This document shows, in pieces, positions 1-11,600 of a stretch of 64,000 bases of DNA. Position 1 is the first letter of the stretch. Each line of letters opens with the position of its first letter. Position numbers and translations under genes: made by a program. The DNA comes from Ophioderma brevispina (lineage: Eukaryota > Echinodermata > Ophiuroidea > Amphilepidida > Ophiodermatidae): NCBI GenBank assembly GCA_023653785.1, contig JAMKCH010084933.1, forward strand, positions 62,001 through 126,000. Direction: 5' to 3'. The notes below the pieces were generated by a model, which worked only from the letters and a program-made list of their open reading frames with translations, made no database searches and was not told the DNA's origin.

Positions 1-1319
1 ACCTCTGTAGAATGTGCAGAGAACCCAAAAATTAATGATTCCGTGGGGGGGGGTAACTGGGTATTCTGGTTGGTTAATACCCCCACCCGAGACTGCCTTG
101 CAATATAGGGTATCAAATTCAAACCATGTCTCTGTCAGTCTCACATAGGTTATACAAATTTTATACTTTTTTCATTTTCATGTAGAGTATAAACTCGCAG
201 AATTTGATTTGGGATCTGGCTTGATTTGAATCTGAATGATTATTTTTGTATTGATTTCAGAGCTCACACGGAATAAAATTCCTAAAATAGTCAAATGGAT
301 TTAAAATCCTAGTTAAAATTCCCTTGGTAATATGCCTGGTCCTGTGTCTCGGATAGAGTGTCCATTTGAACAGATCTGGTCTCGATAGGGTACCATTTCC
401 CGTTTCTGGTCTCGCGTATAGGGTCCCCGCCGAAACCCTTGTAACTCGGTGGTTTACCCAATCCTGTACAGGTTACCCCAGTTAATAATTCATTGTCAGT
501 CTTTCAACTGTGTCAAACTTAAACAAAATTGTCTGACACTCACATACAACACAAGTCCTAACACGTAGTATACCGAGAATTATGCTTGTAAACTGACTGC
601 CTTAGAATAGGTAAAGACAAAAATTAATCCACACACTTCATGAGGCAGGGCTTTTGGGAATTCATACAATTCTTAAAGATAGTATTAGCTAACCGATCAA
701 GAATATATTGTAAAACAGTCAGGAGTGCCAATGGAAATGAATCAAATATTACCTGGAAAATGATTAAATTAAGGAGAAAAAGATTACTGAACAGGATTAA
801 GTAACTGGTAAAGGAAATACATTCCTCATATGCAGTGCAAACGTTATCCAACAGATGTTAACTTCATAGACCATCTGCTCAAGAGAAGCTCTTTAAGTAT
901 TTTATGAAAAAAAGCACATGCTTTTTTATACGTGCAAAGCTCAGTGGGTTGAAGACGGGGAAAGAGTATTAGGTATTTTTCTCCATTAAAAAAAACACTC
1001 TGAGCAAAAACTTATTCGAAATTGTTTGATGTTGATGAAATTTCAGAACCTAAGAATATTCTTAATGCTGACTGTTTTATCAAATTGTACATTGAACAAT
1101 AGTAATGATAAAGAGTGACATTGACTAGGTCTTTTTGCAACAACCCCGTCCGGAGCTAGATAGCGATAGTTGTTTAAAATGTCGTTAACGAATTGGGAAT
1201 GTTGGAAAGCTGTCGGGTCAATGCCCAATGTAAAATCTCTGAGAAGTGATCAGGATTTTATAAATCTTTTTGAACTGAAATTAGTGGTCCACTCGAGCAC
1301 TCTTAACTATTTTTGATAA
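1..1319. other. Unassigned AT-rich sequence with short repeats
   Basis: No gene is recognised. A short direct repeat of the phrase tctggtctcg...tagggt occurs twice near 378-425, and a G9 run lies at 45-53. The part from about 950 to 1319 may be the worn upstream portion of the LINE that follows, but no conserved motif could be read there. Confidence 0.4.
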
Positions 1320-2804
1320 CGGTATTCTGTCAGTTTCCCAAAAGGATAGGTATAATTACACTCTTGCCTAAAAGGATAAAATTTTTTTGATATATCTGGA
1401 AAAATGGAGGCCCATCTCACTCTGAACGTAGATATAAAAATTATGAATACTTTACAAAGTCGCTTTCAAACCGTATGAAACTTGTCCTTGACGAGATTTA
1501 TACATCACTATCATACGGCTCTTAAAGGGTCACTAGATTGGCGAAAATGTTAGATTACTTTCGGATATCATAAATGTTACAGTTTGAGAATATTACTGGT
1601 TTGCCTTTGTTATTGATTTTGAAAAGACCTTTGATAACATTAGTTGGAATTGTATAATAATTCTCTGGTAAAATTTGGTTTTGGCCCCGATTTCCAGAGA
1701 TTGGTTAATATTATATAATTTTAAACGGAGCTGAAAGTTGCGTTATTATAAACAATGGACATGCCCTCTCATTTCAAAATTTTGAACGGTTTTCGTCAAG
1801 GTTGCGGTTTGTCGCCTTGATTTTATTTTTGATATTTCAGAACTTTTAAGCAATTCAATCCGTGTAAGAAAATAAAAGGTATAAAGCGTTCTTCTTGAAT
1901 CAGTGGTGATTTCAAAAACATTATGATATTAAATAAGTCAGATATGTCCGATGACACCACTTATATATTAGGATGGCAAAAATACAAATGACTCTTTACA
2001 GGACCATTGGAGCGTTTGGATAACTTTCAGTAGTCAATGTAATTTTTTCGTTTGCATATAAGCTATAATAATAAAAGTACGATTTATATAAGAAATTTAA
2101 AGTTGTTCATTGTGAAAATAACAGATGAACTGGTCAAACGATTTCCTTTTTTTTATTTAGGCATGCATTCTTCATTATATGAAAACATATATGATGGTTG
2201 CAGTTTACTTCAAACGCCGAATTGTGATATAAGAAAACCCGGCAAATGTGGAGATGAGAATCTTACCCTGTTGGTAGATCAACTTTGATCAAACTTTTGC
2301 TGGTCTAAACTTTTATATCCTTTTTCAGTATATTCCAAACCCTCCAGAGCAATTTTTGTTAAGGACTTGAGGTATTTTGTTTAATTTTTCGTGGAATGGT
2401 GGTTTTCAGATAATATAAGGGAATGACTATGATCCTAACCTGTTCAAAGGAGGTTTAAGTATACCGGAATTGCAGATCATTTTTTAATTTTTTAAAAATT
2501 GCCTGGATCTAACGGTTTTATGACAACTCCACGATGCTAATTGGAATTGCTGTTCATAAATTCAATTCAGGCTTTTGGGCGATGATCTCTATTTAAATAT
2601 ATTTCAGACACTTAGTCTTTATAGAACATTTAAGACCCTTATTGTAAGAGATATTGTGACATACTGGGTTACCAGTATTCTCATGAGAATTGGTGTACTC
2701 CTTTTCTTAAAATTGATATAAGGCATTCTTCTGGAAAAACTGGTTTAGATCTGGTAATGTGTATATAAAAGACTCATGTCCGGATAATTTGAATGTTTGA
2801 AATG
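1320..2804 (+). pseudogene. Tx1/L1-like LINE ORF2 reverse transcriptase relic, 5' segment
   Basis: Decayed non-LTR retrotransposon polymerase. Translating across frames gives landmarks in the family order: GIITLLPK (about 1349-1372), FVIDFEKTFDNISWN (1606-1650, the RT block with the first catalytic Asp), FGFGPDFQR (1674-1700), RQGCGLSP (1794-1817) followed at once by a stop, MSDDTTYILG (1944-1973, a worn YADD box whose Tyr-Ala is changed), PNPPEQF near 2335-2355, FNFSWNGG near 2386-2405 and GGLSIPELQ near 2449-2475. The order and the FGFGP and GGL motifs are typical of Tx1/L1-clade elements. Frameshifts and stops are many, so it is dead. The endonuclease domain is not visible upstream. The relic is interrupted at 2805 by a MITE and resumes after 3586. 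Confidence 0.8.
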
Positions 2805-3586
2805 TTAACCCTCGTTCTAACCGAAGGGGGGGGGGGTGGTTGACCCCACCCCCCCTTCCGTTTTATTCCCCGGCTTGCTAAAACCCCCTTTTTGGTGCCA
2901 AATTATTTAATGTAATTGTCAATTGAATGTTCCCCGCTCCTTTTTAATCCAAAAACAAACATACCGGGGTATAGTAAATACAGGGTGATCCAAAGTTATC
3001 GATGGGTGGGTGGTAACCACCCCCCTCCGGAAGAGAAGTTACCAACATGCTAACACACACAGGAACACACAGATATGGTCCCCTCTTTCCACTGATACAA
3101 ATAGTAGCCGACATGGCCTAGCATTATCTTCACAACAATGACGTCATAAGTTCCGTCATGTCAAGCAAAACTGCCCATCCATAGACACCCACAATGGAAA
3201 ATTCAATTATTTCGCCAAAAAGGTTAGAAAAACAGATTTTCATGCGTTTTTGACTCTACTTGATGGGAAATGACTAGGTTATTATATATGACATCTTTTC
3301 GAGCTATAATAGGGTGTTTGCGTCGCTAAATTGGCGAAATCTCAAATTTTCCACGCCTATAAGTCAGTATTTTCGTACTTTCCTCAACCAATGACGTCCT
3401 GTGCGTCCAAATAGGGATGTTAATACTTATTTTGGGACCATGGAAAGAAGAAAACTCTAAGCTATCTTTGGTACCAAATTTAACAGGATCGGGTGTTCAT
3501 TAACGAAATCATCGGGGGGGGGTGGTAACCACCCCCCCTAAAGTCGGGAGTTTTGTTACAAAAAATGGCTCCAGTTAGAGGGTTAA
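2805..3586. mobile_element. TTAA-bounded MITE (piggyBac-like ends), copy 1
   Basis: Non-autonomous DNA element of 782 bases including both TTAA sites (2805-2808 and 3583-3586). Its ends are inverted: CCCTCGTTCTAAC just inside the left TTAA and GTTAGAGGG just before the right one. A TTAA target and a CCC...GGG terminus are hallmarks of the piggyBac superfamily, which is the basis for the assignment; no transposase is present. GC-rich subterminal palindromes (ggtggtaaccacc near 3008-3020 and 3520-3533) occur near the left and right. It is inserted in the LINE relic, whose motifs continue on both sides. A second, about equally long copy lies at 4789-5518. Confidence 0.75.
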
Positions 3587-4048
3587 AAAGGTGGCATGGG
3601 GGGGGGGGAGTATTCTGTAGCAATTAAACCTGGTTCCAGAGTACAAACTCTCGGCCATTCCAGAGGATTGAAGATATAGCATTATTACATGTTTATGCTG
3701 ACACCTTGGATTGTTCTGGTGTCGACCAATGTTTTGCTATATTGGGAGTAGAATACAATAATTGCTAAAAAAGGTTTCTTGATATTACCGCCCCCAAACC
3801 TTCCCCCCTCCAACTCCTTTTACTTACCCTTTAGATCCGCAAAAGACTCACAAACTACGAAACTTTCATTTCAAATTTCTCACAGAATTATTGCTTCAAA
3901 TTTTTCTTTTTGTTTTAAAATTGGCGCTATAGACTTTGTTGATATCGAGACTCTTGAACACCTATTTTTTTCATTGCATGATCGTCCCAATCCTTGTGGA
4001 TACAGGTTTTTCGGATTGGATAAAGAACAAACTCAATGTGGACTGTAG
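3587..4048 (+). pseudogene. Tx1/L1-like LINE ORF2 relic, 3' segment
   Basis: Continuation of the LINE polymerase after the MITE. An open frame (3779-4048) contains the C-terminal region seen in these ORF2 proteins: a stretch reading SFQISHRIIASNF near the middle, then ETLEHLFFS (3947-3973), which corresponds to the conserved E..eHLF..C block downstream of the RT. The expected cysteines of that block are lost. Same strand and correct order relative to the upstream segment, so the two belong to one element. A G-run at about 3598-3609 lies just beyond the MITE junction. The 3' UTR may run on to about 5710, where an A-rich tail-like stretch ends it, with the second MITE inside; that extension is inference. 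Confidence 0.65.
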
Positions 4049-4788
4049 TTTACAGTATGGAAATATATTTTTTTATTGTTTTTAAATCTGTAATCCTCCA
4101 CTGCATCTGTCTTAGATAGTTAATTGAAAAATACACCCCTAGAGTAATACTTCTCCATATATTGATAGTTTATCAAACTGGAAGAAATAATTCTTTAAAA
4201 AAGTACCAGTCGTTTTCATAACTGCAGTCTGTTAATAGGGTCATATAGCCTTTACGCATTTGATGCAATATTTGTACGGCTCGGCGCACTGAGCCGAGGG
4301 GTGTCGTACTATATATATAAGGGAATAATTTCGGCCATTTTTGGGATTTTGTTGTTTTGATTAATGGAAAGTACTAACCTTTTGGTTTACATGGAAGCAG
4401 CAAAGTATTGCTGTGAAAGATTTTACTGCCAGGTGCCCATAACCGTGCACAAGTTGGACATGGGGCTTCATGTGTTCTTTTTAGTGACACTTATCCTGCC
4501 AGCTATTCTTAAACGTTTAACGGTGCATTTCATGGATGGATCATGTTGGATGGACCCCCCCCCACCCCAACCCCAATTATCCAATCATGCAGGGAACAAA
4601 TTCAACATGTCTGGTTTGCCTGGACATTTTTAGATTTTCATAAGTTTTTTTTCTGCGCGCTTGGGTTTTGGGTGAGTGATTGATTGATGATTCATTCATT
4701 CATTCACCACTACCATGTCATGTAGTATCATTTTCAAATCTCTAAGCTTTTTTCAAGGAGTTACTCTGTATAGGTTTATAGAGTGCAC
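4049..4788. other. Possible LINE 3' region; no gene
   Basis: No confident coding signal. A hairpin CGGCTC...GAGCCG lies near 4277-4296. The open frame at 4364-4633 has no recognisable domain and is not called. Confidence 0.35.
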
Positions 4789-5518
4789 TTAACCCTCGTC
4801 TACCGCCCCCCGCAGTTTGTTCCCCGGCTAGCTAAACCTCCTTTTTTGGTACAAATTATTTAATGTAATTTGTCAATTGACATGTTTCCGCTCCTTTCAT
4901 AAAAAAACAAACATCCACCGGGTATAGGTAAATCCGGTGATCCAAAGTGATGGATGGGGAAACGACCCCCTTCGGAGAAGAATTACCAACATCCCTAGCA
5001 CAACACAGACACTTGATTTTGGTACCAATAATAGCGATGGTCCTCCTCTTTCCATTATCCAAAATGAGTACAGCACTCTTAGCAATACGTCCCAATGACG
5101 TCAAAAGTTCGCCATTCATCAAAACTGTCAATTTTCCCATAGACACACATAGGGGAATTCAATTTTTCGCCAAAAGTGAGGAATGTCCGATTTTCATGCG
5201 GTTTTTGGCTCTATTTGCATGGAAATGATTAGTTATATACAATGAGTAGCATTGTAGCGCTATAAATAAGGTGTTTGAGTCCACAAAATTGCGAGATATA
5301 CATTTTCCACCCTATATTCAGTATTTTTTACTTTCCTTAACAATTTACGTCATAGTGACTATCATAATGGGATGTTGTGAACTTACTTTTATACCAATGG
5401 AAAGAAACTCCAAGCTATCATTTGGTACCCAAATTTACAGGAATCGAGTTCCGTAACAGAAATCACCGAGGGTGGTAACCACCGCCCTTCGATAGGGGGC
5501 TCAGGTCGACAGGGTTTC
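4789..5518. mobile_element. TTAA-bounded MITE (piggyBac-like ends), copy 2
   Basis: Full-length relative of the element at 2805-3586 in the same orientation. It starts TTAACCCTCGTCTACC and ends GGTCGACAGGGTTTC, so the right-hand TTAA has mutated to tttc. Shared internal landmarks in the same order are ttccccggct, aattatttaatgtaat, gtcaattga, ccaatgacgtc-like text and a terminal ggtggtaaccacc. Point differences and small indels are spread along the length, so the copies are old. Open frames inside it on both strands are not conserved between copies and are not genes. Confidence 0.75.
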
Positions 5519-6129
5519 AAAGCTTACTCCAATAACTGCTTTATGAACTTTGTCACGTACTTGCTTGCTTGTGGTATATATTCGAATGCTTCTGATATTT
5601 TTATGCATCTGTTCTGCATGTGATCTCAGTCAAATTTGGGGGGTGGACAATATCAATACATTGTAAATGGTTTTAACCATATTGAAGAAAATATAAATAA
5701 AAATCAAAAGAGAGTTCTTTTTTTCAAAAAAAATGGTAAAAATAACATACGGTTTTAACATTTAACCTAATTTTTTGTACCCTTATGCTCCTTAAACATA
5801 CCTAACTTGGTATCATCTTGTCGAAATTTGATTGGCTTTTTAATGACGTAAACGGCAATATTTTTGGAGGTTGTGGTAATCAAATTTATAACATAAAACA
5901 TGTTTTAGGTAAAAAAAGCGGCCATTTTGGATGCCATCTTGGATTTTTATTTTTTTTCGCAAGAGGCTTTATTTTAATTCCACATCCTTATTCCAACCCC
6001 CCAACACTATACACTATGCATGTATGTTGTGGTCAACCTTTTAGAGCGGAGGCTGTAAGGTCAAACCTTTTTAAGCGAGATAAAAAACGGATTGAGGGCT
6101 CCTGGGGGGGGACTACTAATAATCCGCTT
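5519..6129. other. Intergenic repeat-like sequence
   Basis: Contains an A-rich tail-like segment (about 5680-5710, gaaaatataaataaaaatc) that could mark the 3' end of a LINE. It is followed by a stretch with the phrase gcggccattttggatgcc. No gene is supported. Confidence 0.35.
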
Positions 6130-6329
6130 GCCAAACATGATGCAAACAAAAAACTTTGAATATACCAGAGACATGGAGTGGAACATAAAATAGGAACCAG
6201 TGAACATTGGAAGGCACAGAACGGCCAAACCCATGGCAACGCAACGACCTAAGAAGGCGCACCCGCAAGAAATCCAAGTATGTATGAGGCGAGAAGGAAT
6301 ACCCTTGACTCCGATCACGGATGATTGGT

Positions 6330-6424
6330 CTGGCCACCACAATCCAGCGAAGGAATGCACTCCTTGCAGATCATCCCCAAGAAGGGTGACCTACTGCAAC
6401 TGGCTTGTTCGAACGTCCCAATAG
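6330..6424 (+). pseudogene. Very short RTE-like reverse transcriptase fragment (tentative)
   Basis: Two overlapping frames give IIPKKGDL (about 6373-6396) and, one frame away, TYCNW (about 6390-6405). Together these resemble the conserved PKKGDL..CNNWRG block at the start of the RT domain of RTE-like LINEs. One frameshift is needed, and I see nothing else of the element, so this is only a suggestion. Confidence 0.35.
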
Positions 6425-8759
6425 TTTCCATCAAGCTTTTACCATGCTCATTACCCTAAACAGTTTCAACAATACGGGACGTGGCTCAATCTGAAATTGA
6501 CATTTTCGTAAGTTTTCTGTAATTTCCTCTAAAAAATCGTCTAAAATCGTCAGTTGAACACTGATGTAGCTGAGAACTGTTCTACTAGACCCATGACATT
6601 AAATCTATACCTTTAATTTATTTCTGAATGTTTACATTGTTTTGCACATGTATAACATAGTAAGGTTAATAAATGAAAACCCTATGCTGGAATTTTTTTT
6701 GGAAGAAGGTTTGAATATGTTTTTTTCTATGTTTTGAATTAAGCTGAATGGGATTTTGGGTCCAACCTCTGGGAAATATGTGGAAAGTCATTATTATTTG
6801 ACTGAAACCCATGTGTATTTTGTCTTTTTTAAAAACGCATGAGTGCGCATACGCAGTCAAAATCATTAGGTATTGTATGACCGAACATTTTCCTTTATTT
6901 TATTTCAAGTGAAAATGACAACCGAACCGCCGGTTCAATCATTTGTTCACCTACACGAAGATAGCAATTTCACAACGGAAGTTTCAGTAAACAGATTAGT
7001 CTCATTGATTGCCATATAATGTGGGCGCTATCTATTCTTGTGCGGTAAGTGCGATTTTATTTACAATGGAAGAGATCAAACCTATGTGAGAATATACAGT
7101 GTTTTCAGGGACCGACTGGGAAGCCGTCTACTTCATCAATTTGATCATAAAAATGGCGCCGTTAGCAATTCCGATTTTATTTACGGACGTCATTGGATTT
7201 TTGAAAAAGCACAAGGTGTGGGCATTACCCACCCTGGTTAACGCAACTAGGGTTTTTCAAGGGATTATGATCTTTCTGAACCATCCTCGTGTCCAGATTG
7301 GTTCTCTTGCAAAAAAAAGTTACCCTCGCCTTGAGGGGAGGTGTGTATGTCTCATTCTTTTTATGCAAAGTACGGATCAGATCCCTATAGATAGAACGAG
7401 TACTTAATTCTAAGTACAACATGAAACTTAGTTGATTAGTTCTGAATTGGCCAACCACGTCATGGTACTTGACTGTTTAACTACTGTTACATCAGGTAAT
7501 ACATTTTCGCTTTGTGTGAATTAACTTTTTAGTTTCACCTTTGTTTCCTTTGTCATGAAGAAATTGACAGGTTTCAGAATTTGCAACTCGACAAACCATT
7601 TCTGTGTTTACAGTGTTATCTTGTAATTAGCTAATTGTTTCCTGAGATGTCATCATTTGCACTATCATCAACATCAGTAGGGGTAGAATATAATTATTGA
7701 ACACACATGAATGCTGTGGCATATCTAATATGACTCACTGAATGACGGCTTTACGTCTCCCTGACATTTTGATCACATACTAAGTAGTCTCATGTTCTCT
7801 CGGGTGGTTTCCATCTTATATGGCTCAGATACTTTGCATTTCAAAGTACGTCGCTAGTATTGGAAAAAGTGTCAAAAACTCTGTTTCTTTTCGGCACTCT
7901 TTGTTTATATATCATGTCTTCCATTGTTACTCTGCTTTGTTTGAGAGTTTCTTGGGCAATTTCGGTGGCTCTTTAAACATGTGTCAAAATCAAGATACAT
8001 AGTCTAGGATGTTCATATCCGGAATTTGATACCAAACAGTTTTTCTTTCAATGGCTCTCTGACTGTGTGACCAAACACCAACCTAAATAGACGGACCTAA
8101 TGATTCGTAATGCATTATCCCTGTTAGCAAATCCATTCCTTGACTCTGTATTAAAATCACTTTGAAATTGAAGATTGTATATTGTCGAATGGTCCATCAG
8201 CTATTAGAAAAAACCTTGGCACTAAATTTAATTCTTGATCATACTCATTATTAGATCTTTCAAAATATTTGGTGCTTTATATTTCTTAAAGTATAACCTC
8301 AGGAAGCAGTAGGATGTTCAAGCAAATCCCGATTTCATACTTGGTCAACCTTTTATGACCTTACTAAATGGGTCATCAAAATGCTGGTATTGAGTGTCGG
8401 GTACCAAAAATGCTCCAAATTTCTGTCTATATTTTTCCACATCCATAAGTGTCTTGCCACGGGCTGTCATGCATGGCTATGCCAGTTACTTACTTCCCTA
8501 TGTTATACCTTGGGCACAGCAATTTGATGAAACAGCCTTCCATTCTTCATCTATCATCTACATTAGGACACGATTATTTTGCTTTACGAGGACACCAGGA
8601 ATTTGTTCTGCTTCTTGTTTTGGAACAATTATTGCATTTGACTTAATGTACTAAATCCGGGGCATGTTCCCTTGTTTAATTACAACTTACCTTATTATTG
8701 TAAATCACTAAAGTGGTTTGATTTACATGCACTAGTAGCCAGTGTTTATCATTATGTCT
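6425..8759. other. Unassigned region with one foldback fragment
   Basis: Apart from the foldback fragment at 6683-6795, no gene, RNA or repeat could be recognised. The open frames here (for example 7038-7241, 7099-7407 and 8394-8654) show no domain and overlap in several frames. Confidence 0.4.
6683..6795 (+). repeat. One-arm fragment of the ~0.8-kb foldback family
   Basis: The text ggaagaaggtttgaatatg, then ctgaatgggattttgggtcc and aacctctgggaaatatgtgg, matches the outer left arm of the foldback elements at 51768 and 58826. The rest of the element and the partner arm are missing. Confidence 0.65.
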
Positions 8760-9235
8760 GCGATCAGGGGCTGGCGTTTTTACTAATAGGGAGTTGTTTG
8801 TCCGCCCTTGACGAATCCAGATTACCTCCAGAATTCGTCTTGCTATGAGAGAAATGCATCCTCCAAATTTGGGACCGCGTACTTTGACTCGTCATAAGCT
8901 GGAAAACGTATCTTTGATTTAGGGTACTTTGGGAAACTATGGGATCAGTGAACACCTTTCTCCCTGCCAAACATTTCTTAACAGCGCGGTTACTCCGTTG
9001 ACATGAACTCCCGATGAAACTCCAAGTGTCCAATTGTGACAGTTCCAGAAATAAAACCTGATTCCAAATTCATTTTATGAAGAGGGACCCTAATACAATT
9101 AATTACCTGGATCAAAGCACATTTTCCTGTATAACTTTCATTATCAAATGAAAATGGATCTTCCAAAATCATAGACTCTGTCCTGTATGACTTTAATGGG
9201 CTTTTGACCTGCATTAATACTTGAAACATATCTCT
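8760..9235 (-). pseudogene. Gypsy-like retrotransposon pol relic (protease region)
   Basis: On the minus strand two open frames (8990-9229 and 8764-9033) join by a frameshift. The first contains SMILEDPFSFDNESYTGKCA and then IRVPLHKMNLESGFISGTVT, which follows the pattern of the aspartic protease region of a Ty3/Gypsy-type pol (ILRDTGASQS...L.F...SYTG, then VPLH...L.S...SG.V.VG). The second continues with VFTDPIVSQSTLNQ, matching the segment just after the LLGNDLAGGKV block. The catalytic Asp-Thr-Gly is absent (SYRTES-like text sits there) and the LLGNDL block is frameshifted, so it is inactive. No LTRs or RT were found nearby. Assignment rests on motif order recalled for the family; a database search was not possible. 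Confidence 0.6.
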
Positions 9236-11009
9236 CTATAAAATCCTGCTTTACTTGTTTTTGAGTTTGAATCCAATTTTGTGGGATATTTTTTTAAACA
9301 CAGGATTGAATTTTCACCTTAAGGTAACTTCATAACAGATCGGGTTGGCTTATTATTGGCGCCCTCCGTTTTGGTTCTTTAACCATATAATTCCCAATGC
9401 CGCAATGCCCTGTTACAAGGACCGATAGGAAATGTGATTTGGGTTCCGTGCTCAGTCAGCACGTGCGTTTTCTTTGGTCCCATTTTCGTGGGAACATATT
9501 TGGGTTTCCCCTCCTAGTGCAACCGTGAGATGTTTTGTTATTGTTGAACGGTGTATCTTGGCTACTTGGTTAGGCCTACTTAGTTTGTACGTCAAAACAT
9601 AGTCACCTGCATTCGTGGCATATTGTCAATTTTGCTTTCGTGCAGATGTGTTTTGATATCTGGATGTAGACAGCTCTTAAATTCTTCCACTAACATCAAC
9701 TTAACTCCCTAAGCTGACCAAAATCTTGCCCGACCCATTTAGAGAAACGTTCCGTCTAAGAATTTTGTGGATGGGCCAAAACATTTTGTAACTATTTTGG
9801 CGAATTAAGATAGGACCCCTAGAAATTTTAGGATTTGGATGCTACCTGGTGTAATATGGAGCTATTTTAAATACCAATTTTATTTTAAATAACACTTTTT
9901 TAGCACAACTTCGAAGACCATAGTAGTCTACCTGCATTTCGAAAGTAAGAAAGGTCTAATAATACTTTTTGCGAGTGCAGCGACCAAAACATAACAAACA
10001 AACAACAGACAAACAAACAAACAAATAATTGTTTCTTGGGTCGAAGTAGGTAGCATTTGTTGGCAAAACGTTCACTTTTGCCAAATTCTCCCATTACAAA
10101 ATGGGCCACATATTGGGAAAAGGGACCACTTTTGACAATATCCACTCCTATCCCAAATTAATTCTAGCTACGATTCCGCAACGTTCATGTCACTGATTTT
10201 CTGTCACTAGCTAATGGTTTGTCAAAATGTGGCAATTGATAAAATTCTTATAGCAAAAATCAAATAGAAAATGCAAAATAGGTAACAAAAAAAATCCCCA
10301 ACTCTTTTACTGATTCGTGCGTATAGAGACCTTGCTAATTTGATTGAACAAAGTTTCCGAACAGAAAATTATTCACAGGGTTTATCTTTAAAAAAAAAAA
10401 TAATGCGAACGAACATATGCTCATATCGTACCATATATCGACACGACCCAAAAGGGAGAACAGCTATATATTTCTGAAAAAAATAGGCAGAATTGAATTA
10501 CACTCTAATCAAGACTTATCGTAAACACTTTTTGTAAAAAACAAAACTTTCCGTAAAAACATCATTCCGTATGCCATTATAGTTTTATTTTGTTTTATTT
10601 TGTTTTTTAAAGGGGTGTAAAATGCATTTTAAGAAAACATCTTGATCTTTTATCCATTTTAATTTTGCGGATCCTTAGTGACAGGCCTCTGCTCTCGAAT
10701 GATGAAAGGAGCAGCAACATTTAGTTGTGGAAGAAAATGAGCGTAGCTCACCACCGTACGACGGTTTTTTATGTAAAAGCCTTCAGAAAATCAGTTTATC
10801 ATACTGCCAAAACAGGGGCTGGCACTTTTTGTTGACCAATGCTGCAGGACAAACAGCAAATCTGTATTGTTTATTAAATATAATTTTTGCATATTTGAAA
10901 ACTAACTACCTAATTAGCATAAGATACACATATAAGGTAAAATGTTACGTTTCATTCAAAATAAATACTAGTATGGAGTATGGGACAGAAATAAAACTAG
11001 GAATACATA
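9236..11009. other. Unassigned region with a CAAA microsatellite
   Basis: The upstream part of the Gypsy-like relic may extend to about 9360, but no zinc knuckle could be read. A CAAA-rich run lies at about 9990-10027. An A-run is near 10390-10400. No gene is supported. Confidence 0.4.
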
Positions 11010-11214
11010 TCAGCCCCTGATGTAGACATGTCATATCCTAAAAATTAGGGGGGGGGGGGGGGGCGTTTTTATTTGAAAGAGATCGATATTTTAATAGAAA
11101 GGTCCACTTGCCAAGTTTGCCCCATGACAAAAAGCTCGACATTTTGGGACTAAGGTCCGCCTTGACGCTTTTGACATTGTCCTCCCTCAGGCGAGATACT
11201 GGCTACGGGCCTGA
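11010..11214. repeat. DNA-transposon-like repeat fragment with poly-G run
   Basis: A G-run of about 20 (from 11048) is followed by ggtccacttgccaagtttg, then gacaaaaagctcgacatttt and a terminal ctggctacgggcctga. The last phrase resembles the terminal sequence of a DNA-transposon repeat common in marine animals. The matching left terminus is not clear, so this is a fragment. Confidence 0.35.
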
Positions 11215-11478
11215 TGTTTTTGTTTTCGTTTAGCTATTTGAAAATAACGAGAACTGTGGATGAGAATTATATGTACTTAAAAGTGAACATTAATATTGTT
11301 AAACCCTCCTTTTTTCCTTTTCTTTTCAACTCGGAGAACGTTGAGCTAATTTCAAGACACTTTTGGACACATTTGACCAAACAAGACCCCTTATGCACCG
11401 CCTGTGCCCATGTAGGATAATTCAAATATGCATTTAGACCCTAGAAACGTCTAATAATGTAGACTACTATCTCTCGGA

Positions 11479-11600
<122 letters not shown>

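Noticed and set aside
6033..6360. Several overlapping minus-strand frames
   Set aside because: Three frames overlap one another and a plus-strand frame; none shows a recognisable domain.
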